Below are positions 1-9,768 of a stretch of 64,000 bases of DNA, one piece after another. The stretch lies in assembly GCA_949752795.1 (NCBI GenBank), contig CATKHW010000555.1, positions 124,001 through 188,000 on the forward strand, written 5' to 3'. Under the pieces are notes generated by a model. The model had not been told where the DNA came from. It was given only the letters and a program-made list of their open reading frames with translations, and did no database searches. The stretch is from Hyperoodon ampullatus. Its lineage: Eukaryota; Chordata; Mammalia; Artiodactyla; Ziphiidae. Made by a program: the position numbers and the translations under genes. Positions within the stretch are counted from its first letter, which is position 1. Every line of letters starts with the position of its first letter.

Positions 1-201
1 GGTGACATATATAATCACCAAAGACCTACAGAATACCAAGAGAAAACTACTCAACATTCTGTCATAAGGTACATGGGAAAAGGATCCCAGGAAGAACAGA
101 CATATGTACATGTGTAAAAGAACCACATCTTCCACACCTACAGCAAGCCAAACATTGTAATCAAATTTGCTGTAATAAAAAATAAAAAATTAAATTAAAA
201 A
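1..201 (+). mobile_element. L1 3'-UTR fragment 'a' of U0 (partial)
   Basis: Only the last half is in the window. It ends in the A-rich tail of alternating AATAAA and AATTAAA runs. Confidence 0.75.
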
Positions 202-334
202 CACGAACAAGAAGTAGTGAGACAAACTTGAGGGGCTTTCTCCTGGCACATTCCATTCTAAATTCCAATGTAGAACACGACTTCCATTGAGGCTCTGTTG
301 CCCCAGTAACCAGATTTGCTAGGGGAGAACTGCT

Positions 335-346
335 GCCACCTTGTGG
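335..346 (-). promoter_or_regulatory. CTCF-like motif, U0
   Basis: Core GCCACCTTGTGG (type A unit). Confidence 0.45.
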
Positions 347-576
347 CCGTTTCACACAACAGCAGCTTTAATCCCAGCGCTAATGGTCAGTTGATATTCA
401 AAATCATTGCAGGCCTGTAAATGACACCTGCCCTGAACACAATTCCTGGGGTCATATATCGACCAAAAAATTCAAAGGACGTCCATATTTCAAAACGACA
501 GTTTCAAAAGGCATATTTTACACACATTAGTGTTCTGCTTGTTTTTCTTTCTTTCTTTTTTTGTTAAAAAAACGGG

Positions 577-1564
577 AATGGCAAAAAATCATCCCTGAGA
601 ATAGGCGAAAATATTTGCAAACGAATCAATGGACAAAGGTTTAATCTCCAATATATATAAAGAGCTCATGCAGCTTAATATTCAAAAAACAAACAACCCA
701 ATACAAAAATGGGCAGAAGATCTAAAGAGACGTTTCTTCAAAGAAGACACAGAGATGGCCAAGACGCACATGAAAAGCTGCTCAACATCACTAATTATTA
801 GAGAAATGCAAATCAAAACTACAATGAGGTATCACCTCACACCTGTTAGAATCGGCATCATCAGAAAATCTACAAACAACGAATTCTGGGGAGGGTGTGG
901 ACAAAAGGATCCCTCTTCCACTAGTGGTGAAAATGTAAATTGATACAGTCACAATGGAGAAAAGTATGGAGTTTCCTTAAAAAAACTAGAAATAGAATTA
1001 GCATATGATCCAGCAATTCCACTTCTGGGCATATACCCAGAGAAAACCATAAATCAAAAAGGCACATTCACCACAATGCTCATTTCAGCACTATTTACGA
1101 TAGCCAGGTAATGGAAGCAACCTAAATACCCACAGAGAGACGAATGGATAAATATGTGGTACATATATAAAATGGAATATTACTCAGCCATTAGAAGGAA
1201 TGAAACTGGGTCATTTGTAGAGACGTCGATGGATCTAGAGACTGTCATACAGAATGAAGTAAGTCATAAAGAGAAAAACAAATATTGTATATTAATGCAT
1301 ATATGTGGAACCTAGAAAAATGGTACAGATGAACTGGTTTGCAGGGAAGAAATAGAGACACAGAGGTAGAGAAAACACGTATGGACACCAAGTGTGGGAA
1401 GCCATGGGGAGGTGGTGGTGGGATGAGTTGGGAGATTGGGATTGACCTGTATACATGTATATGCATAAAATACATAAATAATAATAACCTGCTGTATAAA
1501 AAAATAAATAAAATTAAATTTCAAAATTTTAAGAAATAAAATTTAAAAATAAAACAGAAAAAAG
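577..1564 (+). mobile_element. L1 ORF2 C-terminus and 3' UTR, fragment 'b' of U0
   Basis: First ORF2 frame open over 629-943. The second frame meets a type A stop, TAG at 922-924 (CACTAGTGG). GTAAGTCATAAAGAG near 1260 is private to this copy. Confidence 0.9.
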
Positions 1565-2540
1565 GTCTTCCCTTCACACAGATGTATTTATATGAATGAA
1601 TTATTTCCATGCTTATATCTATAAATACATAAAAGAGGAATAAAATCTAACTTGAACCAAAAAAGAAAAAAAAAACAAAACTTGAACCCACGAGTTAGAC
1701 AGAGGTAAACCCTATCAGGGCACTTGCTCCAGCGGTAAACAATACTGAAATTGGTCAGAGGTGGGGAATCATCTCCCATACAGGCAGCAGCCCACTCCTA
1801 CGCAAAGAGCGTCCTCATTGCAAAGCTGGGGGCAATGCCGAGACATCTGTGAGTAACCGTGAGCTGAGCCCCAGGCCAGCTGCTGCTGAACTTTTCCCAC
1901 CCTTCCCAGGTAAAACACCTGAATATGTACAAGGTGTTGAAAGCCTAGAGGAAGGGGCCTGGAGCCACACCAGCGACAGCACGGATGCCAACTGGGTGCC
2001 TGCAGGCCAGCCAGGATGGTCCTGACCTTGGGCACTCTTCTGGAAGCTTTCCATAGCCCTGCCTGAGATACCCCTCCTGTCCCGGCCCCCACTGCTTTTT
2101 TCCTTCCTCACCTCTGTCCGGAGAGAAATTCCAGCGGAAGGTATGGGTGACACATCCTCTTCTTTACAGGTGGCAGCCTGGCAACTCCTGCAGAAAGTAC
2201 AGCAGAGACCCATTCACACCGGGCCACCCACAAAGACGTGGCCCCTCACTCCCTCCCACCAGCACAGCCCCGAGACTGCTGACAGGGCAGAGAATATGGA
2301 GTCACGCACAGCTTCAGGGGCTATTGCTGCCTGCAGCGCTGTTTATATTGACCTCAACCCAGGCACACCAGGGGAGGCCAGCCGGCAGGGTCAGGCTATC
2401 CAGGTCAGCTAACCCTCAGCCCTCAGGGAATCACATTGTTGAAAATGGACCTCGCTAAGGCAGAATAGAAGGCAAGGAATAAAAGGACACAATGCCATTT
2501 GCAGCACCGTCGGTGTGTCTAGAGGTAATCACGTGACTTG

Positions 2541-2936
2541 TAGTAAGTCAGAAAGTGAAAGACACATATCATATCATATCTCTTATAGGTGTGACCGAAA
2601 AATGGATACCAGGGCAGATATTTCCACGGAGAAGGGCAATCACAGATTCATTCAACAAACTTATGGTTCACCAATGGAAAGGTGTGAGGATTGGTTTCAT
2701 TATGATATTGGGGTTAACAGACATATACAAACACAGGTGACATATATAATCACCAAAGACCTACAGAATACCAAGAGAAGACTACTCAACATTCTGTCAT
2801 AAGGTACATGGGAAAAGGATCCCAGGAAGAACAGACATATGTATATGTGTAAAAGAACCACATCTTCCACACCTACAACAAGCCAAACATTGTAATCAAA
2901 TTTGCTGTAATAAAAAATAAAAAATTAAATTAAAAA
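2541..2936 (+). mobile_element. L1 3'-UTR fragment 'a' of U1 (reference)
   Basis: A 5'-truncated L1 3' end. It opens at TAGTAAGTCAGAAAG, the phrase that normally follows the ORF2 end region in laurasiatherian L1s. It runs through a diverged 3' UTR (AACTTATGGTTCACCAATGG, GGGGTTAACAGACAT, CATTGTAATCAAATTTGC) and ends in AATAAAAAATAAAAAATTAA. No coding sequence is left. It is more diverged from my memory of the L1 consensus than fragment 'b', so it probably inserted earlier. No convincing target-site duplication: the flanks share only CACG. Confidence 0.8.
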
Positions 2937-3069
2937 CACGAACAAGAAGTAGTGAGACAAACTTGAGGGGCTTTCTCCTGGCACATTCCATTCTAAATTC
3001 CAATCTAGAACAGGACTTCCATTGAGGCTCTGTTGCCCCAGTAACCAGATTTGGGAAGGGAGAACTGCT

Positions 3070-3081
3070 GCCACCTTGTGG
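3070..3081 (-). promoter_or_regulatory. CTCF-like motif, U1 (reference)
   Basis: On the minus strand the site reads CCACAAGGTGGCAG. Against the known CTCF consensus CCASYAGRKGGCRS it differs at one base (A for Y). It lies about 555 bp into the unit, in the spacer between the two L1 fragments, in the same orientation in every copy. CTCF binds such sites at macrosatellites such as DXZ4. Binding here is inference. Confidence 0.5.
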
Positions 3082-3267
3082 CCGTTTCACAAAACAGCAG
3101 CTTAATCCCAGCGCTAATAGTCAGTTGATATTCAAAATCATTGCAGGCCTGTAAATGACACCAGCCCTGGAAACAAATCCTGGGTTCATATATCGACCAA
3201 AAATTTCAAAGGACGTCCATATTTCAAAACGACAGTTTCAAAAGGCATATTTTACACACATTAGTGT

Positions 3268-3300
3268 TCTGCTTCTTTTTCTTTCTTTCTTTCTTTGTTA
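3268..3300 (+). repeat. (TTTC)n microsatellite in spacer 1 (U1)
   Basis: CTTTTTCTTTCTTTCTTTC then TTTGTT. The tract differs between units: U1, U4, U17, U21 and U23 keep TTTC to the end, U3 has one more repeat (8741-8767), and types A, C, E and F end in a T-run. Confidence 0.85.
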
Positions 3301-3310
3301 AAAAAACGGG

Positions 3311-4298
3311 AATGGCAAAAAGCATCCCTCAGAATGGGCGAAAATATTTGCAAACGAATCAATGGACAAAGGTTTAATCTCCAATATATATAAAGAGCTC
3401 ATGCAGCTTAATATTTAAAAAACAAACAACCCAATACAAAAATGGGCAGAAGATCTAAAGAGACGTTTCTTCAAAGAAGACACAGAGATGGCCAAGACGC
3501 ACATGAAAAGCTGCTCAACATCACTAATTATTAGAGAAATGCAAATCAAAACTACAATGAGGTATCACCTCACACCTGTTAGAATCGGCATCATCAGAAA
3601 ATCTACAAACAACGAATTCTGGGGAGGGTGTGGACAAAAGGATCCCTCTTCCACTATTGGTGGAAATGTAAATTGATACAGTCACTATGGAGAACAGTAT
3701 GGAGGTTCCTTAAAAAAAAGCTAGAAATAGAATTACCATATGATCCAGCAATCCCACTTCTGGGCATATACCCAGAGAAAACCATAAATCAAAAAGGCAC
3801 ATTCACCACAATGCTCATTTCAGCACTATTTACAATAGCCAGGTAATGGAAGCAACCTAAATCAACACAGACAGACGAATGATTAAAGATGTGGTACATA
3901 TATAAAATGGAATATTACTCAGCCATAAGAAGGAATGAAATTGGGTCATTTGTAGAGACGTCGATGGATCTAGAGACTGTCATACAGAATGAAGTAAGTC
4001 AGAAAGAGAAAAACAAATATTGTATATTAATGCATATATGTGGAACCTAGAAATATGGTACAGATGAACTGGTTTGCAGGGAAGAAATAGAGACACAGAG
4101 GTAGATAACACACGTATGGACACCAAGTGTGGGAAGCCATGGGGAGGTGGTGTTGGGATGAGTTGGGAGACTGGGATTGACCTGTATACATGTATATGCA
4201 TAAAATACATAACTAATAATAACCTGCTGTATAAAAAATAAATAAAATTAAATTTCAAAATTTTTAAAAATCAAATTTAAAAATAAAACAGAAAAAAG
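3311..4298 (+). mobile_element. L1 ORF2 C-terminus and 3' UTR, fragment 'b' of U1 (reference)
   Basis: The fragment encodes the last part of the L1 ORF2 protein downstream of the reverse transcriptase domain. Recognisable phrases are [50 protein letters not shown] and GSFVETSMDLETVIQNEVSQ. Neither the endonuclease nor the catalytic reverse transcriptase motif is present, so it cannot move itself. The frame is broken: a TAA near 3415 (ATATTTAAAA), open 3488-3676, then a one-base shift to the frame 3628-3846 across GGACAAAAGGATCCC, then a stop in ACGAATGATT. The ORF2 end is followed by the L1 3' UTR (TGGGATGAGTTGGGAGA) and CTGCTGTATAAAAAATAAAT. The A-rich tail is unusually long, about 70 bp. 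Confidence 0.92.
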
Positions 4299-4579
4299 TT
4301 CTTCCCTTCACACAGATGTATTTATATGAATGAATTATTTCCATGCTTATATCTGTAAATACATAAAAGAGGAATAAAATCTAACTTGAACCAAAAAAAG
4401 GAAAAAAAAAACCTGAACCCACGAGTTAGACAGAGGAAAGCCCTATCAGGGCACTTGCTCCAGCGATAAACAATTCTGAAATTGGTCAGAGGTGGGGAAT
4501 CATCTCCCATAGAGCCAGCAGCGCACTCCTACGCAACGAGCGTCCTCATTGCAAAGCGGGGGGCCATGCCGAGGCATCT

Positions 4580-4640
4580 GTGAGTAACCGTGAGCTGAGC
4601 CCCAGGCCAGCTGCTGTTGAACTTTTCCCACCCTTCCCAG
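4580..4640 (+). other. 61-nt GT-AG segment, candidate mini-intron (U1; repeated in every core)
   Basis: Starts GTGAGTAACC, a close match to the 5' splice consensus. Ends in a pyrimidine-rich tract, CTTTTCCCACCCTTCCCAG. A plausible branch adenosine lies in TGTTGAAC. At 61 nt it is near the lower limit for mammalian introns. Type F units (U6, U11, U19) read GTGCGT and so weaken the donor. Removing it would change frame, so the long open frame and the intron cannot both be used by one protein. Inference only. Confidence 0.3.
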
Positions 4641-4871
4641 GTAAAACACCTGAATATGTACAAGGGCTTGAAAGCCTAGAGGGAGGGCCGTGGAGCCACA
4701 CCAGCGACAGCACGCAGGCCAACTTGGTGCCTGCAGGCCATCCAGGATGGTCCTGGCCCTGGGCGCTCTTCTGGAAGCTTTCCATTGCCCTGCCTGAGAT
4801 ACCCCTCCTGTCCCGGCCCCCACTGCTTTTTTCCTTCCTCACCTATTTCCGGAGAGAAATTCCAGCGGAAT

Positions 4872-4900
4872 GTATGGGTGACACATCCTCTTCTTTACAG
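4872..4900 (+). other. 29-nt GT-AG remnant with strong 3' splice acceptor (U1)
   Basis: GTATGGGTGACACATCC then TCTTCTTTACAG, followed by GTGG. The acceptor is strong and the GT side (GGAAG before GTATGG in types A, C, E) is donor-like, but 29 nt is too short to be spliced in mammals. It could be an intron shrunken by internal deletion, or the acceptor alone may matter. Type F reads TTTAGAGG, and D-type cores mostly read ATCGCCTTC. Confidence 0.25.
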
Positions 4901-5209
4901 GTGGAAGCCTGGCAACTCCTGCAGAAAGTCCAGCAGAGACCCACTCACACCGGGCCACCCACAAAGCCATGGCCCCTCACTCCCTCCAACCAGCACAGCC
5001 CCGACACTGCTGACGGGGCAGAGAATATGGAGTCAGGCACAGCTTCAGGGGCTATTGCTGCCTGCAGCGCTGTTTATATTGACCTCAACAGAGGCACACA
5101 TGGGGGGGGCCGGCCGGCAGGGTCAGGCTACCCAGGTCAGCTAATCCTCAGCCCTCAGGGAATCACATTGTTGAAAATGGACCTCACTAAGGCAGAATAG
5201 AAGCCAAGG

Positions 5210-5215
5210 AATAAA
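5210..5215 (+). terminator. Candidate poly(A) signal AATAAA at the end of the core (U1)
   Basis: AATAAA begins 10 bp after the TAG that closes the core frame (5198-5200). A GT-rich stretch, GGTGTGTCT, follows about 30 bp downstream, the usual spacing for a cleavage site between them. The arrangement recurs in every complete core, for example AATAAAAGG near 2479, 13410, 18872 and 59860. No transcript evidence is available. Confidence 0.4.
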
Positions 5216-5272
5216 AGGACACAATGCCATTTGCAGCACCTTAGGTGTGTCTAGAGGTAATCATGTGACTTG

Positions 5273-5669
5273 TAGTAAGTCAGAAAGTGAAAGACACATA
5301 TCATATCATATCTCTTATAGGTGTGACCGAAAAATGGATACCAGGGCAGATATTTCCACGCAGAAGGGCAATCACAGATTCATTCAACAAACTTATGGTT
5401 CACCAATGGAAAGGTGTGAGGATTGGTTTCATTATGATATTGGGGTTAACAGACATATACAAACACAGGTGACATATATAATCACCAAAGACCTACAGAA
5501 TACCAAGAGAAGACTACTCAACATTCTGTCATAAGGTACATGGGAAAAGGATCCCAGGAAGAAGAGACATATGTATATGTGTAAAAGAACCATATCTTCC
5601 ACACCTACAACAAGCCAAACATTGTAATCAAATTTGCTGTTATAAAAAATAAAAAAATTAAATTAAAAA
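5273..5669 (+). mobile_element. L1 fragment 'a' of U2
   Basis: As in U1, with one extra A in the tail. Reads GAAGAAGAGACAT near 5559 where most units read AAGAACAGACAT. Confidence 0.8.
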
Positions 5670-5802
5670 CACGAACAAGAAGTAGTGAGACAAACTTGAG
5701 GGGCTTTCTCCTGGCACATTCCATTCTAAATTGCAGTCTAGAACATGACTTCCATTGAGGCTCTGTTGCCCCAGTAACCAGATTTGGTAAGGGAGAACTG
5801 CT

Positions 5803-5814
5803 GCCACCTTGTGG
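5803..5814 (-). promoter_or_regulatory. CTCF-like motif, U2
   Basis: Core intact; the 3' flank is GTGGCCGGTTC rather than GTGGCCGTTTC, private to this copy. Confidence 0.45.
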
Positions 5815-6043
5815 CCGGTTCACAAAACAGCAGCTTAATCCCAGCGCTAATGGTCAGTTGATATTCAAAATCATTGCAGGCCTGCAAATGACACCTGCCC
5901 TGGAAACAAATCCTGGGTTCATATATCGACCAAAAATTTCAAAGGACATCCATATTTCAAAACGACAGTTTCAAAAGGCATATTTTACACACATTAGTGT
6001 TCTGCTTCTTTTTCTTTCTTTCTTTTTTTGTTAAAAAAACGGG

Positions 6044-7031
6044 AATGGCAAAAAGCATCCCTCAGAATGGGCGAAAATATTTGCAAACGAATCAATGGAC
6101 AAAGGTTTAATCTCCAATATATATAAAGAGCTCATGCAGCTTAATATTCAAAAAACAAACAACCCAATACAAAAATGGGCAGAAGATCTAAAGAGACGTT
6201 TCTTCAAAGAAGACACAGAGATGGCCAAGACGCACATGAAAAGCTGCTCAACATCACTAATTATTAGAGAAATGCAAATCAAAACTACAATGAGGTATCA
6301 ACTCACACATGTTAGAATCGGCATTATCAGAAAATCTACAAACAACGAATTCTGGGGAGGGTGTGGACAAAAGGATCCCTCTTCCACTATTGGTGGAAAT
6401 GTAAATTGATAGAGTCACTATGGAGAACAGTATGGAGTTTTCTTAAAAAAAGCTAGAAATAGAATTACCATATGATCCAGCAATCCCACTTCTGGGCATA
6501 TATCCAGAGAAAACCATAAATCAAAAAGGCACATTCACCACAATGCTCATTTCAGCACTATTTACAATAGCCAGGTAATGGAAGCAACCTAAATACCCAC
6601 AGACAGACGAATGGATAAAGATGTGGTACATATATAAAATGGAATATTACTCAGCCATAGGAAGGAATGAAACTGGGTCATTTGTAGCGACGTCGATGGA
6701 TCTAGAGACTGTCATACAGAATGAAGTAAGTCAGAAAGAGAAAAACAAATATTGTATATTAATGCATATATGTGGAACCTAGAGAAATGGTACAGATGAA
6801 CTGGTTTGCAGGGAAGAAATAGAGACACAGAGGTAGAGAACACACGTATGGACACCAAGTGTGGGAAGCCATGGGGAGGTGGTGTTGGGATGAGTTGGGA
6901 GATTGGGATTGACCTGTATACATGTATATGCATAAAATACATAACTAATAATAACCTGCTGTATAAAAAATTAAATAAAATTAAATTTCAAAATTTTTAA
7001 AAATCAAATTTAAAAATAAAACAGGAAAAAG
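6044..7031 (+). mobile_element. L1 ORF2/3' UTR fragment 'b' of U2
   Basis: First frame open 6095-6409. The A-run near 6447 is one A shorter than in types B and D, so the second frame ends early. Tail contains CAGGAAAAAGTTATT, a type C mark. Confidence 0.9.
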
Positions 7032-8006
7032 TTATTCCCTTCACACAGATGTATTTATATGAATGAATTATTTCCATGCTTATATCTATAAATACATAAA
7101 AGAGGAATAAAATCTAACTTGAACCAAAAAAGAAAAAAAAAAAAAACTGAACCCACCAGATAGACAGAGGAATACCCTATCAGGGCACTTGTTCCAGCGG
7201 TAAACAATTCTGAAATTGGACAGAGGTGGGGAATCATCTCCCATAGAGCCAGCAGCCCACTCCAACGCAAGGAGCGTTCTCATTGCAAAGCTGTGGGCCA
7301 TGCCGAGGCATCTGTGAGTAACCGTGAGCTGAGCCCCAGGCCAGCTGCTGTTGAACTTTTCCCACCCTTCCCAGGTAAAACACCTGAATATGTACAAGGG
7401 CTTGAAAGCCTAGAGGAAGGGCCGTGAAGCCACACAAGTGTCAGCACGCAGGCCAACTTGGTTCCTGCAGGCCAACCAGGATGGTCCTGGCCCTGGGCGT
7501 TCTTCTGGAAGCTTTCCATTGCCCTGCCTGAGATACCACTTCTTTCCCGGTCCCCACTGCTTTTTTCCTTCCTCACCTATTTCCGGAGAGAAATTCCAGC
7601 GGAAGGTATGGGTGACATATCCTCTATTTTACAGGTGGCAGCCTGGCAACTCCTGCAGAAAGTCCAGCAGAGACCCACTCACACCGGGCCACCCATAAAG
7701 CCGTGGCCCCTCACTCCCTCACACCAGCACAGCCCCGAGACTGCTGAAGGGGCAGAGAATATGGAGTCAGGCACAGCTTAAGGGGCTATTTCTGCCTGCA
7801 GCGCTGTTTATACTGACCTCAACCCAGTTACACCTGGGGAGGGCCGGCCGGCAGGGTCAGGCTACCCAGGTCAGCTAATCCTCAGCCCTCAGGGAATCAC
7901 ATTGTTGAAAATGGACCTCGCTAAGGCAGAATAGAAGCCAAGGAATAAAAGGACACAATGCCATTTGCAGCACCGTATTTGTGTCTAGAGGTAATCATGT
8001 GACTTG

Positions 8007-8402
8007 TAGTAAGTCAGAAAGTGAAAGACACATATCATATCATATCTCTTATAGGTGTGACCGAAAAATGGATACCAGGGAAGATATTTCCACGCAGAAG
8101 GGCAATCACAGATTCATTAAACAAACTTATGGTTCACCAATGGAAAGGTGTGAGGATTGGTTTCATTATGATATTGGGGTTAACAGACATATACAAACAC
8201 AGGTGACATATACAATCACCAAAGACCTACAGAATACCAAGAGAAGACTACTCAACATTCTGTCATAAGGTACATGGGAAAAGGATCCCAGGAAGAACAG
8301 ACATATGTATATGTGTAAAAGAACCACATCTTCCACCCCTACAACAAGCCAAACATTGTAATCAAATTTGCCGTAATAAAAAATAAAAAAATAAATTAAA
8401 AA
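8007..8402 (+). mobile_element. L1 fragment 'a' of U3
   Basis: Type D form: GTGACATATACAATC and GCCGTAATAAA. Private CACCCCTAC near 8333 is shared with U17 and U23. Confidence 0.8.
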
Positions 8403-8535
8403 CACGAACAAGAAGTAGTGAGACAAACTTGAGGGGCTTTCTCCTGGCACATTCCATTCTAAATTCCAATCTAGAACAGGACTTCCATTGAGGCTCTGTT
8501 GCCCCAGTAACCAGATTTGGTAAGGGAGAACTGCT

Positions 8536-8547
8536 GCCACCTTGTGG
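8536..8547 (-). promoter_or_regulatory. CTCF-like motif, U3
   Basis: Core intact. Confidence 0.45.
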
Positions 8548-8780
8548 CCGTTTCACAAAACAGCAGCTTAATCCCAGCGCTAATGGTCAGTTGATATTCA
8601 AAATCATTGCAGGCCTGCAAATGACACCTGCCCTGGAAACAAATCCTGGGTTCATATATCGACCAAAAATTTCAAAGGACATCCATATTTCAAAACGACA
8701 GTTTCAAAAGGCATATTTTACACACATTAGTGTTCTGCTTCTTTTTCTTTCTTTCTTTCTTTCTTTGTTAAAAAAACGGG

Positions 8781-9768
8781 AATGGCAAAAAGCATCCCTC
8801 AGAATGGGCGAAAATATTTGCAAACGAATCAATGGACAAAGGTTTAATCTCCAATATATATAAAGAGCTCATGCAGCTTAATATTCAAAAAACAAACAAC
8901 CCAATACAAAAATGGGCAGAAGATCTAAAGAGACGTTTCTTCAAAGAAGACACAGAGATGGCCAAGACACACATGAAAAGCTGCTCAACATCACTAATTA
9001 TTAGAGAAATGCAAATCAAAACTACAATGAGGTATCAACTCACACATGTTAGAATCGGCATTATCAGAAAATCTACAAACAACGAATTCTGGGGAGGGTG
9101 TGGACAAAAGGATCCCTCTTCCACTATTGGTGGAAATGTAAATTGATAGAGTCACTATGGAGAACAGTATGGAGTTTTCTTAAAAAAAGCTAGAAATAGA
9201 ATTACCATATGATCCAGCAATCCCACTTCTGGGCATATATCCAGAGAAAACCATAAATCAAAAAGGCACATTCACCACAATGCTCATTTCAGCACTATTT
9301 ACAATAGCCAGGTAATGGAAGCAACCTAAATACCCACAGACAGACGAATGGATAAAGATGTGGTACATATATAAAATGGAATATTACTCAGCCATAGGAA
9401 GGAATGAAACTGGGTCATTTGTAGCGACGTCGATGGATCTAGAGACTGTCATACAGAATGAAGTAAGTCAGAAAGAGAAAAACAAATATTGTATATTAAT
9501 GCATATATGTGGAACCTAGAGAAATGGTACAGATGAACTGGTTTGCAGGGAAGAAATAGAGACACAGAGGTAGAGAACACACATATGGACACCAAGTGTG
9601 GGAAGCCATGGGGAGGTGGTGTTGGGATGAGTTGGGAGATTGGGATTGACCTGTATACATGTATATGCATAAAATACATAACTAATAATAACCTGCTGTA
9701 TAAAAAATTAAATAAAATTAAATTTCAAAATTTTTAAAAATCAAATTTAAAAATAAAACAGGAAAAAG
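8781..9768 (+). mobile_element. L1 ORF2/3' UTR fragment 'b' of U3
   Basis: Type C form, first frame 8832-9146. CACACATATGG near 9579 is private, where others read CACACGTATGG. Confidence 0.9.

Larger units (their letters stand above)
1..2514 (+). repeat. Unit U0, type A (5' part cut by window edge)
   Basis: Partial: about 220 bases of its first L1 fragment lie before the window. Type A marks are AGAAAACTAC near base 41, CAGATTTGCTAGGGG in spacer 1, CACTAGTGGTG in the ORF2 remnant, and a TGA at 2023-2025 that closes the core open frame. It matches U20 closely, 54,648 bp downstream. Confidence 0.95.
2515..5246 (+). repeat. Unit U1, type B (reference unit)
   Basis: 2732 bp and complete; used here as the module reference. 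First L1 fragment 2541-2936, spacer with CTCF-like motif 2937-3310, second L1 fragment 3311-4298, AT-rich stretch 4299-4413, GC-rich core 4414-5246. Type B marks are a run of eight G near 5102-5109 (ACATGGGGGGGGCC) and CCCTCCAACC in the core. The core open frame covers 4580-5200. Partner unit: U21. Confidence 0.95.
4414..5246 (+). other. GC-rich core of unit U1 (reference), gene-like but unidentified
   Basis: The only part of the unit that is neither L1 nor AT-rich. It follows an A-run at 4400-4411 and reaches the unit reference point. A GTG-initiated frame, 4580-5200, is open in most types (206 codons; typical phrases FPPFPGKTPEYVQGLESLE, WQLLQKVQQRPTHTG, GQLILSPQGITLLK). It has no ATG before about codon 100, no recognisable domain, and comparable open frames on the opposite strand, as GC-rich DNA often has. 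Types A and C carry stops in it. It could be a captured fragment of a host gene: see the intron-like segments and poly(A) signal listed separately. Present in all units except where the window ends (U23). Confidence 0.6.
5247..7980 (+). repeat. Unit U2, type C
   Basis: 2734 bp. Type C marks are AAAGGACATCC in spacer 1 and TATCAACTCACACATG in the ORF2 remnant. The core frame is closed by TGA at 7425-7427 and by TAA at 7779-7781. The A-run before the core is 14 A. Partner units: U22 and U16. Confidence 0.95.

Noticed and set aside
2515..2802. 95-codon frame at the start of each unit
   Set aside because: It starts at GTG and reads through L1 3' UTR, which is non-coding. It is conserved only because the unit is copied.
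2530..2945. Target-site duplication for L1 fragment 'a'
   Set aside because: Only CACG is shared between the flanks (CACGTGACTTG and CACGAACAAG). That is too short to support, so the insertion site is not defined.
3280..3320. CENP-B box-like sequence around TTAAAAAAACGGGA in spacer 1
   Set aside because: The right half (AAACGGGA) fits, but the TTCG of the required core is absent at the right spacing and type E reads GGGG for CGGG. There is no evidence for a centromeric box.
4412..4470. tRNA-like or tRNA-derived SINE in the sequence before the core (minus strand GTGGGTTCAG)
   Set aside because: No A box at the right distance, no cloverleaf that I can fold, and the T-arm phrase is incomplete.
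4500..4842. Minus-strand open frames of 98-132 codons in every GC-rich core
   Set aside because: They start at GTG, not ATG, overlap one another and the plus-strand frame, and have no recognisable domain. They are expected in GC-rich DNA copied many times.
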